A stretch of 64,000 nucleotides of DNA, taken from NCBI GenBank assembly GCA_942493125.1, contig OW818667.1, positions 1,922,001 to 1,986,000 on the forward strand, in the 5' to 3' direction. The position numbers and the translations under genes were made by a program. This stretch comes from Fusibacter_C sp942493125 (GTDB lineage Bacteria > Bacillota > Clostridia > Peptostreptococcales > Acidaminobacteraceae). The notes below the pieces were generated by a model. It was not told the DNA's origin. It did no database searches and was given only the letters and a program-made list of their open reading frames with translations. Shown here one piece after another: positions 54,205-62,626 of the stretch (positions within the stretch are counted from its first letter, which is position 1; each line of letters begins with the position of its first letter).

Positions 54205-54423
54205 GGTAGCCTCCTCGTATATTATTTGTCTCTATTATACACCAAAATTATGGCTTGAGGTATGGCGTAATTGGCTGGTTTTCATTTGAATAACGATCGT
54301 TTTGGATTCGTGTGACAGATCCTATGCATAAGAGTGGGCTCGGTTTCGGATTGCAAGCGTAGATATTTTCTGTTAGTATAAACTAGTAACTTTAGTGGTT
54401 TCATATTAATGGAGGCTAACGCA

Positions 54424-55290
54424 TTGAACGCAAAGACACCTTATCAGAAAAAGCCTGAATGGCTCAAAGTGAAAATAGAAAATCCCCGCAACCTAAGCAA
54501 AGTCAACACAATTATCCAGTCACTCAATCTCAACACAGTCTGCCACGGTGCAAATTGTCCGAATCGATTGGAGTGCTTTTCGAAACGCACCGCGACTTTT
54601 ATGATCCTCGGTAACGTGTGTTCGCGTCACTGCAGATTTTGCAATATAGAAAGTGGTAAACTCTTGCCTCCGGATATTGGCGAACCGTATCGCGTAGCTG
54701 AGGCTGTAAAACAACTCGATCTCAAACACGCAGTTATCACGTCGGTTACGCGAGATGATTTGGAAGACGGCGGTGCATTCCTTTTTGCCGAAACCATCAA
54801 AGCCATAAAATCTACGTCTCCAGAAACCGTTATCGAAGTCCTCATCCCTGATTTTAAAGGCAATGAAGCGGCACTTAACCTCGTCATGGACGCTGGTCCA
54901 GCTATCATCAACCACAATGTCGAAACGGTCATTAGGCTTTATGATTCCGTCAGACCTGAAGCGGATTATGCACAGAGTTTGGAACTACTAAAGCGCGTCA
55001 AAGCCTATAACCCGAAGATTCTTTCGAAGTCAGGATTCATGTTGGGTCTTGGCGAAAATGAAGATGAAATATACAAGTTGATCGACGATTTAAAAGCAGT
55101 TTCTGTGGATATCTTGACCATCGGTCAATACTTACCCCCATCCGATCAACACGCCCCACTTGTGGCATACATTCACCCAGATGATTTTACCACTTATGGC
55201 AAATACGCACAGAGCATCGGCATCGGTAGCGTTGCCTCCTCACCACTTGTAAGGAGCTCTTACAATGCCCATGAGGTGAGCGGGCTGTGA
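54424..55290 (+). CDS. lipA: lipoyl synthase LipA
   Basis: 288 residues from the TTG at 54424, eight bases after GGAGG; the ATG at 54409 lies on the site and is unlikely. Auxiliary cluster C40, C45, C51 (CHGANCPNRLEC) and radical-SAM C66, C70, C73 (CSRHCRFC). It inserts two sulphurs into octanoyl-E2. So the organism can both make (lipA) and salvage (lplA) lipoate for the dehydrogenase complex. Its transcript runs through three repeat units to a terminator. Confidence 0.95.
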   Translation: MNAKTPYQKKPEWLKVKIENPRNLSKVNTIIQSLNLNTVCHGANCPNRLECFSKRTATFMILGNVCSRHCRFCNIESGKLLPPDIGEPYRVAEAVKQLDLKHAVITSVTRDDLEDGGAFLFAETIKAIKSTSPETVIEVLIPDFKGNEAALNLVMDAGPAIINHNVETVIRLYDSVRPEADYAQSLELLKRVKAYNPKILSKSGFMLGLGENEDEIYKLIDDLKAVSVDILTIGQYLPPSDQHAPLVAYIHPDDFTTYGKYAQSIGIGSVASSPLVRSSYNAHEVSGL

Positions 55291-55295
55291 GTAAT

Positions 55296-55402
55296 TGGTG
55301 CCAGGTAGATTGGCTCATCGAATGAGTTAGTGGTGCCAGGTAGATTGACTCATCGGATTGAGTTAGTGGTGCCAGGCAGATCGACTCATCGAATGAGTAA
55401 AG
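55296..55402. repeat. REP-like tandem: three half units
   Basis: Three units of 35-36 bp (starts 55296, 55331, 55367) of the form TGGTGCCAGGTAGATTGACT, then CATCGAATGAG. They lie between the lipA stop and its terminator, in the same orientation. Confidence 0.85.
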
Positions 55403-55437
55403 TGTATAAACAGTATGAAATTATCCGTAAATGTTGA

Positions 55438-55482
55438 AAAGTCTGTGCAAACGCCAATTAAGCGCTTGTACAGACTTTTTTT
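55438..55482 (+). terminator. terminator of lipA
   Basis: AAGTCTGT and ACAGACTT stem with T7 run. Confidence 0.85.
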
Positions 55483-55551
55483 GTTTTGGTTTTAACATAT
55501 CCTCGGGAGGTGCGTTGATGCTATCAATCATTGTATTCAGTGAGTCGAAAA

Positions 55552-55597
55552 GCCAGGTAGATTGACTCATTGTACACAATGAGTTGATCTACCTGGC
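55552..55597. repeat. REP-like full palindrome, downstream of GH26 gene
   Basis: GCCAGGTAGATTGACTCATT and its complement meet at GTAC, making a 46-base palindrome with one mismatch. Ten bases from the GH26 stop. Same sequence as 57742-57791. Confidence 0.9.
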
Positions 55598-55606
55598 ACC
55601 AATACC

Positions 55607-57676
55607 TCACTGGATCGTTATCGTTCTGCTCGCACTATCATATGCGACCGCGAGGCCTATGCTCTGCCCCACAAACTTAAGCGGCACCATGGTTCGGCCT
55701 CCTATGACCGATGCTGGCACATCAAGCTGCATCTGCGTGCCATTGACAGTCACTTTGTCGCTACCAATCGTAAGGATGATGGTGCTCCGTGCGTCTTTTG
55801 CCAAAATCGTCTTTGTCGCTGCATCATACGTTACCGTCATACCAAAAGTTTCGAAGATTTTCTTCATGGGTACCAATGTCCTGCCGCCCACGACAACCGG
55901 TGGTTGGTCAAAGCTTACTTGACTATTTTTATAGACCACTTTAATCGCTGGTTGCGTCAATGCCACCACATAGTCTTCCACTGTGGCGATCTTGCCATCG
56001 GCTAGATAAGCTTTTACTGTGATTTTTGCCGAACTACCTGCAACCTTTGTAAAATCATAAGTAAATTCGAACGGAATTTTTGCGGATGTGCTCACAAGTG
56101 CATTGTTTACATAGTATTCAACTTTACTGATGACCGGTTCATACGATTTCACATAAGAGGCTAAAGTGACTTTACCTTTATTGAGTGTCGTTGAAATTTT
56201 TTCGTATTTGTAAGAAGCGCTTTGATCCATTTTGGAAAGATAAAAGTCGCTTTTGATGATTTCATTATAGGCTAGTTTGACCCTTGGATTATCTGATAAG
56301 ACATAACTTTCGCGAGCGCCTGCGACACCTTTGGCGTCGTAATAGTACATCGCTTTAATCTCCGGATACACCAGAGGGATGTATGCGTAAAAGCGCTTGA
56401 TGTTGTTGATGGCCCAATCGGTATAGTCGATATTCGGCTCAGTGGTTGAGAAGTTTGACACGGCACCTTCCACGATCATGATCGGCTTTCTCTTGCCATA
56501 ATCTGCCACGATGTGGCTGAGTAGATCGATTGGATTGCTTTTAAGTTTGGTTTCTTTGTTTTCTGCAGTGTAACCTAGCGTCGTGTAACAGCTCACACCC
56601 ACCCAATCCACATAGGCATCGCCTGGATAGTACTCGGCCATGTTGTCCCATGGGTGGAAGTTTGGCGCCCATACCATCGCAACATTTGGTGCATCTTGTT
56701 CCATGATGTCATGGATCAATCTAAATTTTTCGATGTATTTCTTTGGCTGCATGCCCCATGGTGTCCAATCGCCGTTCATTTCTCCACCGAAGCGTAGAAA
56801 AATAGGGATTCCAGATGCTTTGGCGTCTTTTGCAAACTGACGGATATAAGCGCCATCAACGACTTTGTCGAGGTCTAGCGGCTGCATGTGTATTTGCAAT
56901 GAACCGCCGATCGCTTTCATGTTCTCAGCCTGCTTTGTGGCAAAAGGCGTTTCGCCGAAGTTGTTGTAATAAAGTAGCGACGCGTGTTGCTTACCGTAGA
57001 CGGATTCAATCTTTGCTGGATCAACCCCGTAACCCGTAAACAGCGCTTTGTTGCCTTCCCCGTAAACGCCTATATAAAGACCGCTTGCAGGTTCGTGCTT
57101 TGCTAGAGGTCGGCTGAGCGGTGTGGCTGTTGAGATGTCTTTCTTAACATAAAGCATGAGTTCTGATTTGATGTCATCCAGTTTCTTTTTCACCGATACA
57201 AATGCCCAGTTATGGACCGTCGAACCACTGAGTGCACTGAAATTCAAGTAGGAATGATATGCTTTTTCATAAAAGTAAGTCGCTTTTTTTGAGTCAAACA
57301 CTTTTGGATCGATCTCACCCGCATAATAATCTCCTGCTTTTTTAGCAATGTGTCCACCATTTTCATAGGCGTAAAGGGTCGTATAGCCACCATAAAGTTT
57401 TACGAGCTCTTCCCAGTAGTAGGCCGCCTTTGCGTAGTCTTTTTGCTCCGTGTAGAGTATCGACTTTTCAAGTAACGGCCAATCACCAATCTTTGCCTCA
57501 GCGGCGAAGCTGGCTGAAGAGAACAGGGGCATCGCCATTAGAGGCGTTGCAAGCAAAATTGCTACAAGGAGCAACGATAACCCCTTGGTGCTGAACCACT
57601 TGGTGCTGAACCACTTGGTGGTGAGCGATTTTTTGATATGTAATTTTTCACTGTTATGCAGATTCTTTCTAGTCAT
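55607..57676 (-). CDS. secreted GH26-like glycosidase with CuAO_N1 repeats
   Basis: About 689 residues. Start placed at the ATG at 57676 with GGGGG before it. Signal peptide after a short basic KWFST repeat. Residues 200-480 resemble glycoside hydrolase family 26 (beta-mannanase): LYIGVYGEG, acid/base glutamate in FLRFGGEMNGDW, nucleophile in IMIVEGAVSN. A C-terminal pair of copper-amine-oxidase-N-like domains (GGRTLVPMKKIFETFGM and GGRTMVPLKFVG), the surface-anchoring type seen in Clostridia, follows. Bracketed by two REP-like palindromes. Likely acts outside the cell on mannan or similar. Confidence 0.88.
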   Translation of the reverse strand: MTRKNLHNSEKLHIKKSLTTKWFSTKWFSTKGLSLLLVAILLATPLMAMPLFSSASFAAEAKIGDWPLLEKSILYTEQKDYAKAAYYWEELVKLYGGYTTLYAYENGGHIAKKAGDYYAGEIDPKVFDSKKATYFYEKAYHSYLNFSALSGSTVHNWAFVSVKKKLDDIKSELMLYVKKDISTATPLSRPLAKHEPASGLYIGVYGEGNKALFTGYGVDPAKIESVYGKQHASLLYYNNFGETPFATKQAENMKAIGGSLQIHMQPLDLDKVVDGAYIRQFAKDAKASGIPIFLRFGGEMNGDWTPWGMQPKKYIEKFRLIHDIMEQDAPNVAMVWAPNFHPWDNMAEYYPGDAYVDWVGVSCYTTLGYTAENKETKLKSNPIDLLSHIVADYGKRKPIMIVEGAVSNFSTTEPNIDYTDWAINNIKRFYAYIPLVYPEIKAMYYYDAKGVAGARESYVLSDNPRVKLAYNEIIKSDFYLSKMDQSASYKYEKISTTLNKGKVTLASYVKSYEPVISKVEYYVNNALVSTSAKIPFEFTYDFTKVAGSSAKITVKAYLADGKIATVEDYVVALTQPAIKVVYKNSQVSFDQPPVVVGGRTLVPMKKIFETFGMTVTYDAATKTILAKDARSTIILTIGSDKVTVNGTQMQLDVPASVIGGRTMVPLKFVGQSIGLAVAYDSASRTITIQ

Positions 57677-57733
57677 AGTTCCCCCAATGCACTTATTATA
57701 TTTTAAGTATCGGCATTTTGGACAAAAAAGATG

Positions 57734-57799
57734 AGTGGTTGGTGCCAGGTAGTTCGACTCATTGTACACAATGAGTCAATCTACCTGGCACAACCCACT
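57734..57799. repeat. REP-like full palindrome, upstream of GH26 gene
   Basis: Core GTGCCAGG...CCTGGCAC at 57742-57791 with CATTGTACACAATG centre; outer arms GAGTGG/CCACTC extend it with a few mismatches to about 66 bases. No T run, so not a normal terminator. Confidence 0.9.
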
Positions 57800-57814
57800 C
57801 ACCCGCTCAACCAC

Positions 57815-58729
57815 TCAACCAAGGAATTGTGACAAATACCGCTTGCTCAGACTTAGAGACTTGAGCACAGCATCCGCGCTGCCTTCAAATGCACGATCTT
57901 CGATTTCTACGCACGCAAACCCGTCATAGCCGATATCGGTGAGTGCACTAGTGAATTTAGACCAGTTGACATCGCCTAGACCAGGCAACTTTGGCGCCAT
58001 GTATTCAAGGGGGTACGCCATGGTGCCAACGTCGTCCAGTTTCTCTTTGTAGACCTTTATGTCTTTAAAGTGTATGTGGAACATTTTATCTTTAAATGCA
58101 TAAATTGGCTTGATGTAATCCATCATCTGCCACACGAAGTGGCTCGGGTCGTAATTGAGCCCGAAATAATCGCTTGGTATTCTCTCGAACATCTCTCTCC
58201 AAATCTTTGGAGTTGTTGCGAGGTTTTGACCACCTGGCCATTGATCCGCTGTAAATAGCATCGGACAGTTTTCGATAGCAATTTTCACCTTCAATAGTTC
58301 TGCAAAAGCGATGAGTGGTTTCCATACAATTTCGAATTGATGGAAATTTTCTATTACCGTTTTTGTCTGATCGCGTCCAATAAAAGTCGTCACTAGCCCG
58401 ACACCGAGCTTGTCTGCTGCGATAATAACTTTTTTAAGGTGCTCTATGTTGGCTGTGCGTTTAACGAGGTCGCCATCTAAAGTATTGGGATAAAAGGCAA
58501 GCGCTGAAATCTCAACACCTTTTTCCGTACAGTATTTTTTTATCGCAAGCACCTTTACATCGTCGAGGTTCAATACGTCTATGTGGCTAACGCCAGCATA
58601 TCTGCGTGTTGCATCGCCTTTGGGCCAACATGCGAGTTCGACGCAGTCATAACCCAGATTCGCGGCTGTATCAATCACTTCCTCGAAGCTGCTATCTTCT
58701 AAAATGGCGCTAACAAATCCAAGTTTCAT
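57815..58729 (-). CDS. sugar phosphate isomerase/epimerase (xylose-isomerase-like TIM barrel)
   Basis: 304 residues. AP_endonuc_2 fold: VELACWPKGD, AIENCPML, NYDPSHFVWQ, FHIHFKDIKV and VEIEDRAFEGS hold metal ligands E/D/H/E. Probably isomerises a keto-sugar or inositol derivative made by the dehydrogenase of the adjacent gene. ATGA overlap with it. Confidence 0.9.
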   Translation of the reverse strand: MKLGFVSAILEDSSFEEVIDTAANLGYDCVELACWPKGDATRRYAGVSHIDVLNLDDVKVLAIKKYCTEKGVEISALAFYPNTLDGDLVKRTANIEHLKKVIIAADKLGVGLVTTFIGRDQTKTVIENFHQFEIVWKPLIAFAELLKVKIAIENCPMLFTADQWPGGQNLATTPKIWREMFERIPSDYFGLNYDPSHFVWQMMDYIKPIYAFKDKMFHIHFKDIKVYKEKLDDVGTMAYPLEYMAPKLPGLGDVNWSKFTSALTDIGYDGFACVEIEDRAFEGSADAVLKSLSLSKRYLSQFLG

Positions 58730-59907
58730 TTTGTGCCTCCTTCAGTGAGTCGATCTGCCTGGCACTTTAACTCATTCGTGCGTCGATAAGCTAGGCTCTC
58801 CGACTCATGGTCTATCGTTACCGAGCAACCCTTCGAAGCGCTTTCAACGCTTGCAAATACAACACGCATGGATGTTAGGGCTTCCTCACCGCTCAAGTTC
58901 TTAAACCACGATTCGTCGGCATCTGTGTTTGCGACGTTTTCTTTTATGACATCCACTTTTCCCTCATGTGCCAAAATCGCATCCACAAACAAATCGATAA
59001 CACCTGAACTTGTCTGATTTTCATTTGTCTGAATTTTATCGATCTCGTAGAGGATTTTTTCATGGGCGAGATTTTCCACGATGATGGTGTACTGCGGGTC
59101 TGCGTAGATTTTCATGACGCCTTTTGTGCCATAGAGGATTGTGGAATTGTCCTCCTCGCCATAACAGGTCCAACTGACGTTCATGGTGCCGATGGCGCCA
59201 TTTTCAAGTTGATAGATGCAGATGGCATTGTCGTCGACGCCGATGAGTGCGCCGTCTGGTCCTTTCTTATCGATCGTGCCTACAAAGGCCGTCGTTTTGA
59301 CGATTTTTTGGCCCGTCAAGAAGTGAATCAGGTCGGTCTTGTGGATGCCGAGATCAGCCATAACGCCAAGGCCAGCAGCCGTTTTATCGAAGAACCATGT
59401 GAAGGCACCAGGGTTGATGCTCCAGTTTTCTGGTCCGCTGTGTGCAAAATTCGTCTTGAACGTCACGATGTCACCGATCAGTCCCTCTTCGACGAGCTCT
59501 TTCGCCTTGATATGTGCTTTTGCAAGCCTTTGATTGTGACCGATGATCAGCTTTTTACCAGTTTCCTGTGCCTTGGCCACCATCGCTTCACATTGCTCTA
59601 GTGTCATCGCCATGGGTTTTTCGCAGAGGACGTGTTTTTTCTCGCTAAGCGCATTTAAGGTGATTTCAGAGTGTGCGACATTTGCCGCACACACGCTGAT
59701 CGCATCAACTGCGTCTTCGCCCGTCTGCGTGAGGATTGCCTCATAGGTTGTGTAAACTTTACCGCCATATTGGTCGGCGAGCGCTTGAGCGCGCTGGGTA
59801 TTTCTGTCGTAGTACGCGACTATCTTCACATTTGGATTGTTAGCGTATTCAGGGATGTGCCTCACTTGTGCGATCTTGCCACATCCGATAATCCCTATTT
59901 TTATCAT
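58726..59907 (-). CDS. Gfo/Idh/MocA family oxidoreductase
   Basis: 393 residues. NAD site GIIGCGKIAQVRHIPEY, EKPMAMT, and catalytic H in GIHKTDLIHFL. Oxidises a sugar or inositol. Its C-terminal codons at 58746-58765 come from a REP-like half palindrome (TGAGTCGATCTGCCTGGCAC), encoding QADRLT. Overlaps with both neighbours by ATGA, so operon. Confidence 0.93.
   Translation of the reverse strand: MIKIGIIGCGKIAQVRHIPEYANNPNVKIVAYYDRNTQRAQALADQYGGKVYTTYEAILTQTGEDAVDAISVCAANVAHSEITLNALSEKKHVLCEKPMAMTLEQCEAMVAKAQETGKKLIIGHNQRLAKAHIKAKELVEEGLIGDIVTFKTNFAHSGPENWSINPGAFTWFFDKTAAGLGVMADLGIHKTDLIHFLTGQKIVKTTAFVGTIDKKGPDGALIGVDDNAICIYQLENGAIGTMNVSWTCYGEEDNSTILYGTKGVMKIYADPQYTIIVENLAHEKILYEIDKIQTNENQTSSGVIDLFVDAILAHEGKVDVIKENVANTDADESWFKNLSGEEALTSMRVVFASVESASKGCSVTIDHESESLAYRRTNELKCQADRLTEGGTK
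58746..58765. repeat. REP-like half unit inside coding region
   Basis: TGAGTCGATCTGCCTGGCAC is the right arm of the palindrome (compare 57772-57791 and 55578-55599). It is part of the dehydrogenase C-terminus. Confidence 0.75.
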
Positions 59908-60899
59908 GAGCTCGCCTCCATTCTATTGCTGCGTTTGCGACTTTGGGCAAGGACAGCGATGATAATGGTCACCCCTCGTACAAAGCCATTGAGGAAAGGT
60001 GGCACATTGGCCATAACCAGTACAGTACTGATGATTCTGAGCATCAAGATTCCCAAAAATGTTCCAATGATTTTGCCTTTGCCGCCACTCATTGACGTGC
60101 CGCCGATAGCAACGGCCGCAATAGCATCCAGTTCATAGCTGTCTCCTGCGCTGGCCGCCTGTATGGAAGTGAGTCGACTGGCGAGCAAGAATGCCGCCAA
60201 GCCATAGAGTAAGCCGGCATAGGCGTAAATGGTAATTTTGACCTTGTCCACGTTGATGCCTGTGAGACGCGAGGCGTGTTCATTGGAACCAATCGAATAG
60301 ACGTAACGTCCAAATTTTGTTTTCGTCATGATGAATCCGGTAATGAGGGTTATGATGATAAAGAAAATCATCAAGTTAGGGATGCCGAACAGCTTGCCGG
60401 CTGTGATCATGCGGTAGGCGTCGTACATGGATTTATCGACGGTGAACGGACCGCCCTGTCCGATTTGATTGATGATGGACCTGTAAGCCGACATGGTGGC
60501 CAGCGTCACGATGAATGGGGCTATGTTGCCCTTTGTGATCAAGATGCCATTGACGAGGCCGAGGACCACGCCAAAAGTCAGACAAAATACGAGGGACACC
60601 ATGATGCTCTGGGTCGAATTCAGGATGGAAACGCTGAGTCCCGAGATGATGGCGACAGCTGAACCCGTTGATAAATCGATCATCCCTGCTGATATGATGA
60701 GGCTCATGCCCATGGCGCAGATGCCTACGATGGAGCCTTGTACAAAGAGGTTCGTCATATTTTTATAGGATAGGAAGGACGGATTTACTAGGACAGCTAT
60801 GAGCAGTAAAAAAATAAAGCTGATCCAGTGGCTATAATTTGAGGTCGCCTTATGCCACAGCGTCTTTGCATCCATGCCTTTGAGATTAAACTTTTCCAT
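59904..60899 (-). CDS. ABC sugar transporter permease (RbsC family)
   Basis: 331 residues with 8-10 membrane helices and the family segment GLVNGILITKGNIAPFIVTLAT, and AIGGTSMSGGKGKIIGTFLG. Partner of the ATPase and binding protein upstream. Ribose/xylose/inositol type (CUT2). ATGA overlap with the dehydrogenase and 14-base overlap with the ATPase. Confidence 0.95.
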   Translation of the reverse strand: MEKFNLKGMDAKTLWHKATSNYSHWISFIFLLLIAVLVNPSFLSYKNMTNLFVQGSIVGICAMGMSLIISAGMIDLSTGSAVAIISGLSVSILNSTQSIMVSLVFCLTFGVVLGLVNGILITKGNIAPFIVTLATMSAYRSIINQIGQGGPFTVDKSMYDAYRMITAGKLFGIPNLMIFFIIITLITGFIMTKTKFGRYVYSIGSNEHASRLTGINVDKVKITIYAYAGLLYGLAAFLLASRLTSIQAASAGDSYELDAIAAVAIGGTSMSGGKGKIIGTFLGILMLRIISTVLVMANVPPFLNGFVRGVTIIIAVLAQSRKRSNRMEASS

Positions 60900-62394
60900 C
60901 TAGACCTCCCAATTTTGCGCCAGTCGACAGCAGCATGACGTTGGCTTCTGTCATTTGAGCCCGTGACAGCTCTCCATTGATTTCACCTTTGTACATGACG
61001 ATGCATTGATCGGCGATGTGATGAATCTCTGGAAATTCTGTGCTGAACACGATGATGCTCTTGCCTTGCTTTGATAGTTCAATAATCAGTTTATAAATCT
61101 CATACTTTGCACCGACGTCGATACCCTGTGTCGGATTTTCCATAATGAAAATCTCAGACTCGGTGGCAAGCCATCTTCCGATGATGACTTTCTGCTGGTT
61201 GCCTCCTGAGAGTGCCGTGATCGGGTCGCTTTCACTTCCGATGCGTATGTTCATTTTGCCTAGGTTGATTGCAAATCTATTTTTTTCTTCATTTTTGTCG
61301 ATTAGTAGTTTGTTGTGCTTGATGGTGAAATAGGCGATGGAATGGTTGTCGCGGATGCTCAGATGTGGCAAAATGCCGCGTTCCTTCCTGTTTCTCGGCA
61401 CCATGGCCACGCCGTGTTTCATGACGGATTTGATGTGGTGGGCTCTGAGTGTTTCACCCTTTATCTTGATCTCTCCGCTGGTTTTGTCTGTCGCGCCGAA
61501 TAGCGCTGAGGCGAGTTCGGTGGTGCCTGCGCCTTGAAGCCCTGTAAAGGCAAGGATTTCTCCCTTTCGAAGTGTAAATGACACATTCTTAAATGTGTGA
61601 CCTGAAAGATTGTCCACTTCCATAAATACTTCTGGGCTGATATAGTTTGCATTTTCATCCTTCAAGTTAGAGTGTGCGAAAGTGCGGCCAATCAACAATT
61701 CCGTGGCGCGCTTCTCGTCGATGTCTTTAAAAAATCCAGTTTCAATGAAAACCCCGTCTCTCAAAACGGTATACTTATCACAGATGGTGAATAGTTCAGG
61801 CATTTTGTGCGAAATGTAGATAAAACTGACGCCTTGGCCTTTAAGCTCTTTCATAATGGTAAATAAATTGTCTATTTCTCTGTTGTTCAGTGACGTGGTG
61901 GGCTCATCCATGATGATGAGCTCAGATTTGAAAAGTAACGCTTTGGCGATCTCCACGATCTGCTTTTGTGCCGTTTCCAGCTCGCCGACCATCGCCTTTG
62001 CGTCGATGTTGACCTTCATGCGCGTCAGAACTTCGGCTGCTTGTCTGATTTCTTCTTTTTTGTCGACCATGCCTCTTTTTAATAGTTCTTCGCCCAAGAA
62101 CATGTTTTCATAGACGCGTAAATCGTTGCATAAATTGAGTTCCTGATGGATGAACCTAATCTTCATCTCTTTTGATTTTTTGGGTGTCATGTTGTGTACA
62201 TCAATTCCATCTATGACGATTTTTCCAGAGGTTGGTGGAAATGTACCCGAGAGCACATTCATGAGCGTGGTTTTCCCAGCGCCGTTCTCGCCTAACAGGC
62301 CGTGAATTTCTCCCGCCCCCACGGTCAAGTCGACGTCGCTGAGCGCTTTCACCGCTCCGAAATCCTTCACTATGTGCCTCATCTCAAGTAGCAT
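60886..62394 (-). CDS. ABC sugar transporter ATPase (RbsA/MglA family)
   Basis: 502 residues, two ATPase halves. First Walker A GENGAGKTT; signature in ELETAQKQ; Walker B LIIMDEPTTSL. Second half: degenerate Walker A (GLQGAGTTELA), LSGGNQQK signature, IFMENPTQGID in which the usual Walker B glutamate region reads MENPT, so only one site may hydrolyse, as is normal for CUT2. AAGGAGG precedes the ATG. Confidence 0.95.
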   Translation of the reverse strand: MLLEMRHIVKDFGAVKALSDVDLTVGAGEIHGLLGENGAGKTTLMNVLSGTFPPTSGKIVIDGIDVHNMTPKKSKEMKIRFIHQELNLCNDLRVYENMFLGEELLKRGMVDKKEEIRQAAEVLTRMKVNIDAKAMVGELETAQKQIVEIAKALLFKSELIIMDEPTTSLNNREIDNLFTIMKELKGQGVSFIYISHKMPELFTICDKYTVLRDGVFIETGFFKDIDEKRATELLIGRTFAHSNLKDENANYISPEVFMEVDNLSGHTFKNVSFTLRKGEILAFTGLQGAGTTELASALFGATDKTSGEIKIKGETLRAHHIKSVMKHGVAMVPRNRKERGILPHLSIRDNHSIAYFTIKHNKLLIDKNEEKNRFAINLGKMNIRIGSESDPITALSGGNQQKVIIGRWLATESEIFIMENPTQGIDVGAKYEIYKLIIELSKQGKSIIVFSTEFPEIHHIADQCIVMYKGEINGELSRAQMTEANVMLLSTGAKLGGLDGKV

Positions 62395-62493
62395 GGCTTG
62401 ACCTCCTTACCATCATTTTGACTTTGTATTTTGACTTTCATTTTTAATATGCATGATTATGTATTATTTTTGACTGATCTTGTAGTTGATAAA

Positions 62494-62530
62494 ACTATCA
62501 TCCAGGCATGGGGTATGCCTGAATGATAGT
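62494..62530 (-). terminator. intercistronic hairpin between binding protein and ATPase
   Basis: ACTATCAT plus CAGGCAT pair with ATGCCTG plus ATGATAGT; on the minus strand TTTTATC follows. It may be a partial terminator that lets the binding protein be made in excess. Confidence 0.6.
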
Positions 62531-62586
62531 GTGTTGCCATGAATAGTGACTGTCTCAACAATTCATAAGGCGTGTAAAGCCTTGCT

Positions 62587-62626
62587 ATTACTTGCCCAAG
62601 CTTAGAATTATTTGCCCAAGCTATAG
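62587..62626 (-). repeat. 20-bp direct duplication at the end of the binding-protein gene
   Basis: ATTACTTGCCCAAGCTTAGA (62587) and ATTATTTGCCCAAGCTATAG (62607) are 20-base tandem copies covering the last codons SLGK and the stop. The second copy is non-coding. Confidence 0.75.

Noticed and set aside
54520..54932. ORFs antisense to lipA
   Set aside because: They lie wholly inside lipA, have no ribosome site, and lack recognisable motifs.
55552..55597. Palindrome as ordinary terminator of the GH26 gene
   Set aside because: No T run follows, and the same sequence occurs upstream of the gene and elsewhere, so a repeat element is the better reading.
59062..59601. ORF of 179 residues antisense to the dehydrogenase gene
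   Set aside because: Long only because of the sense gene's codon bias; no ribosome site, no family features.
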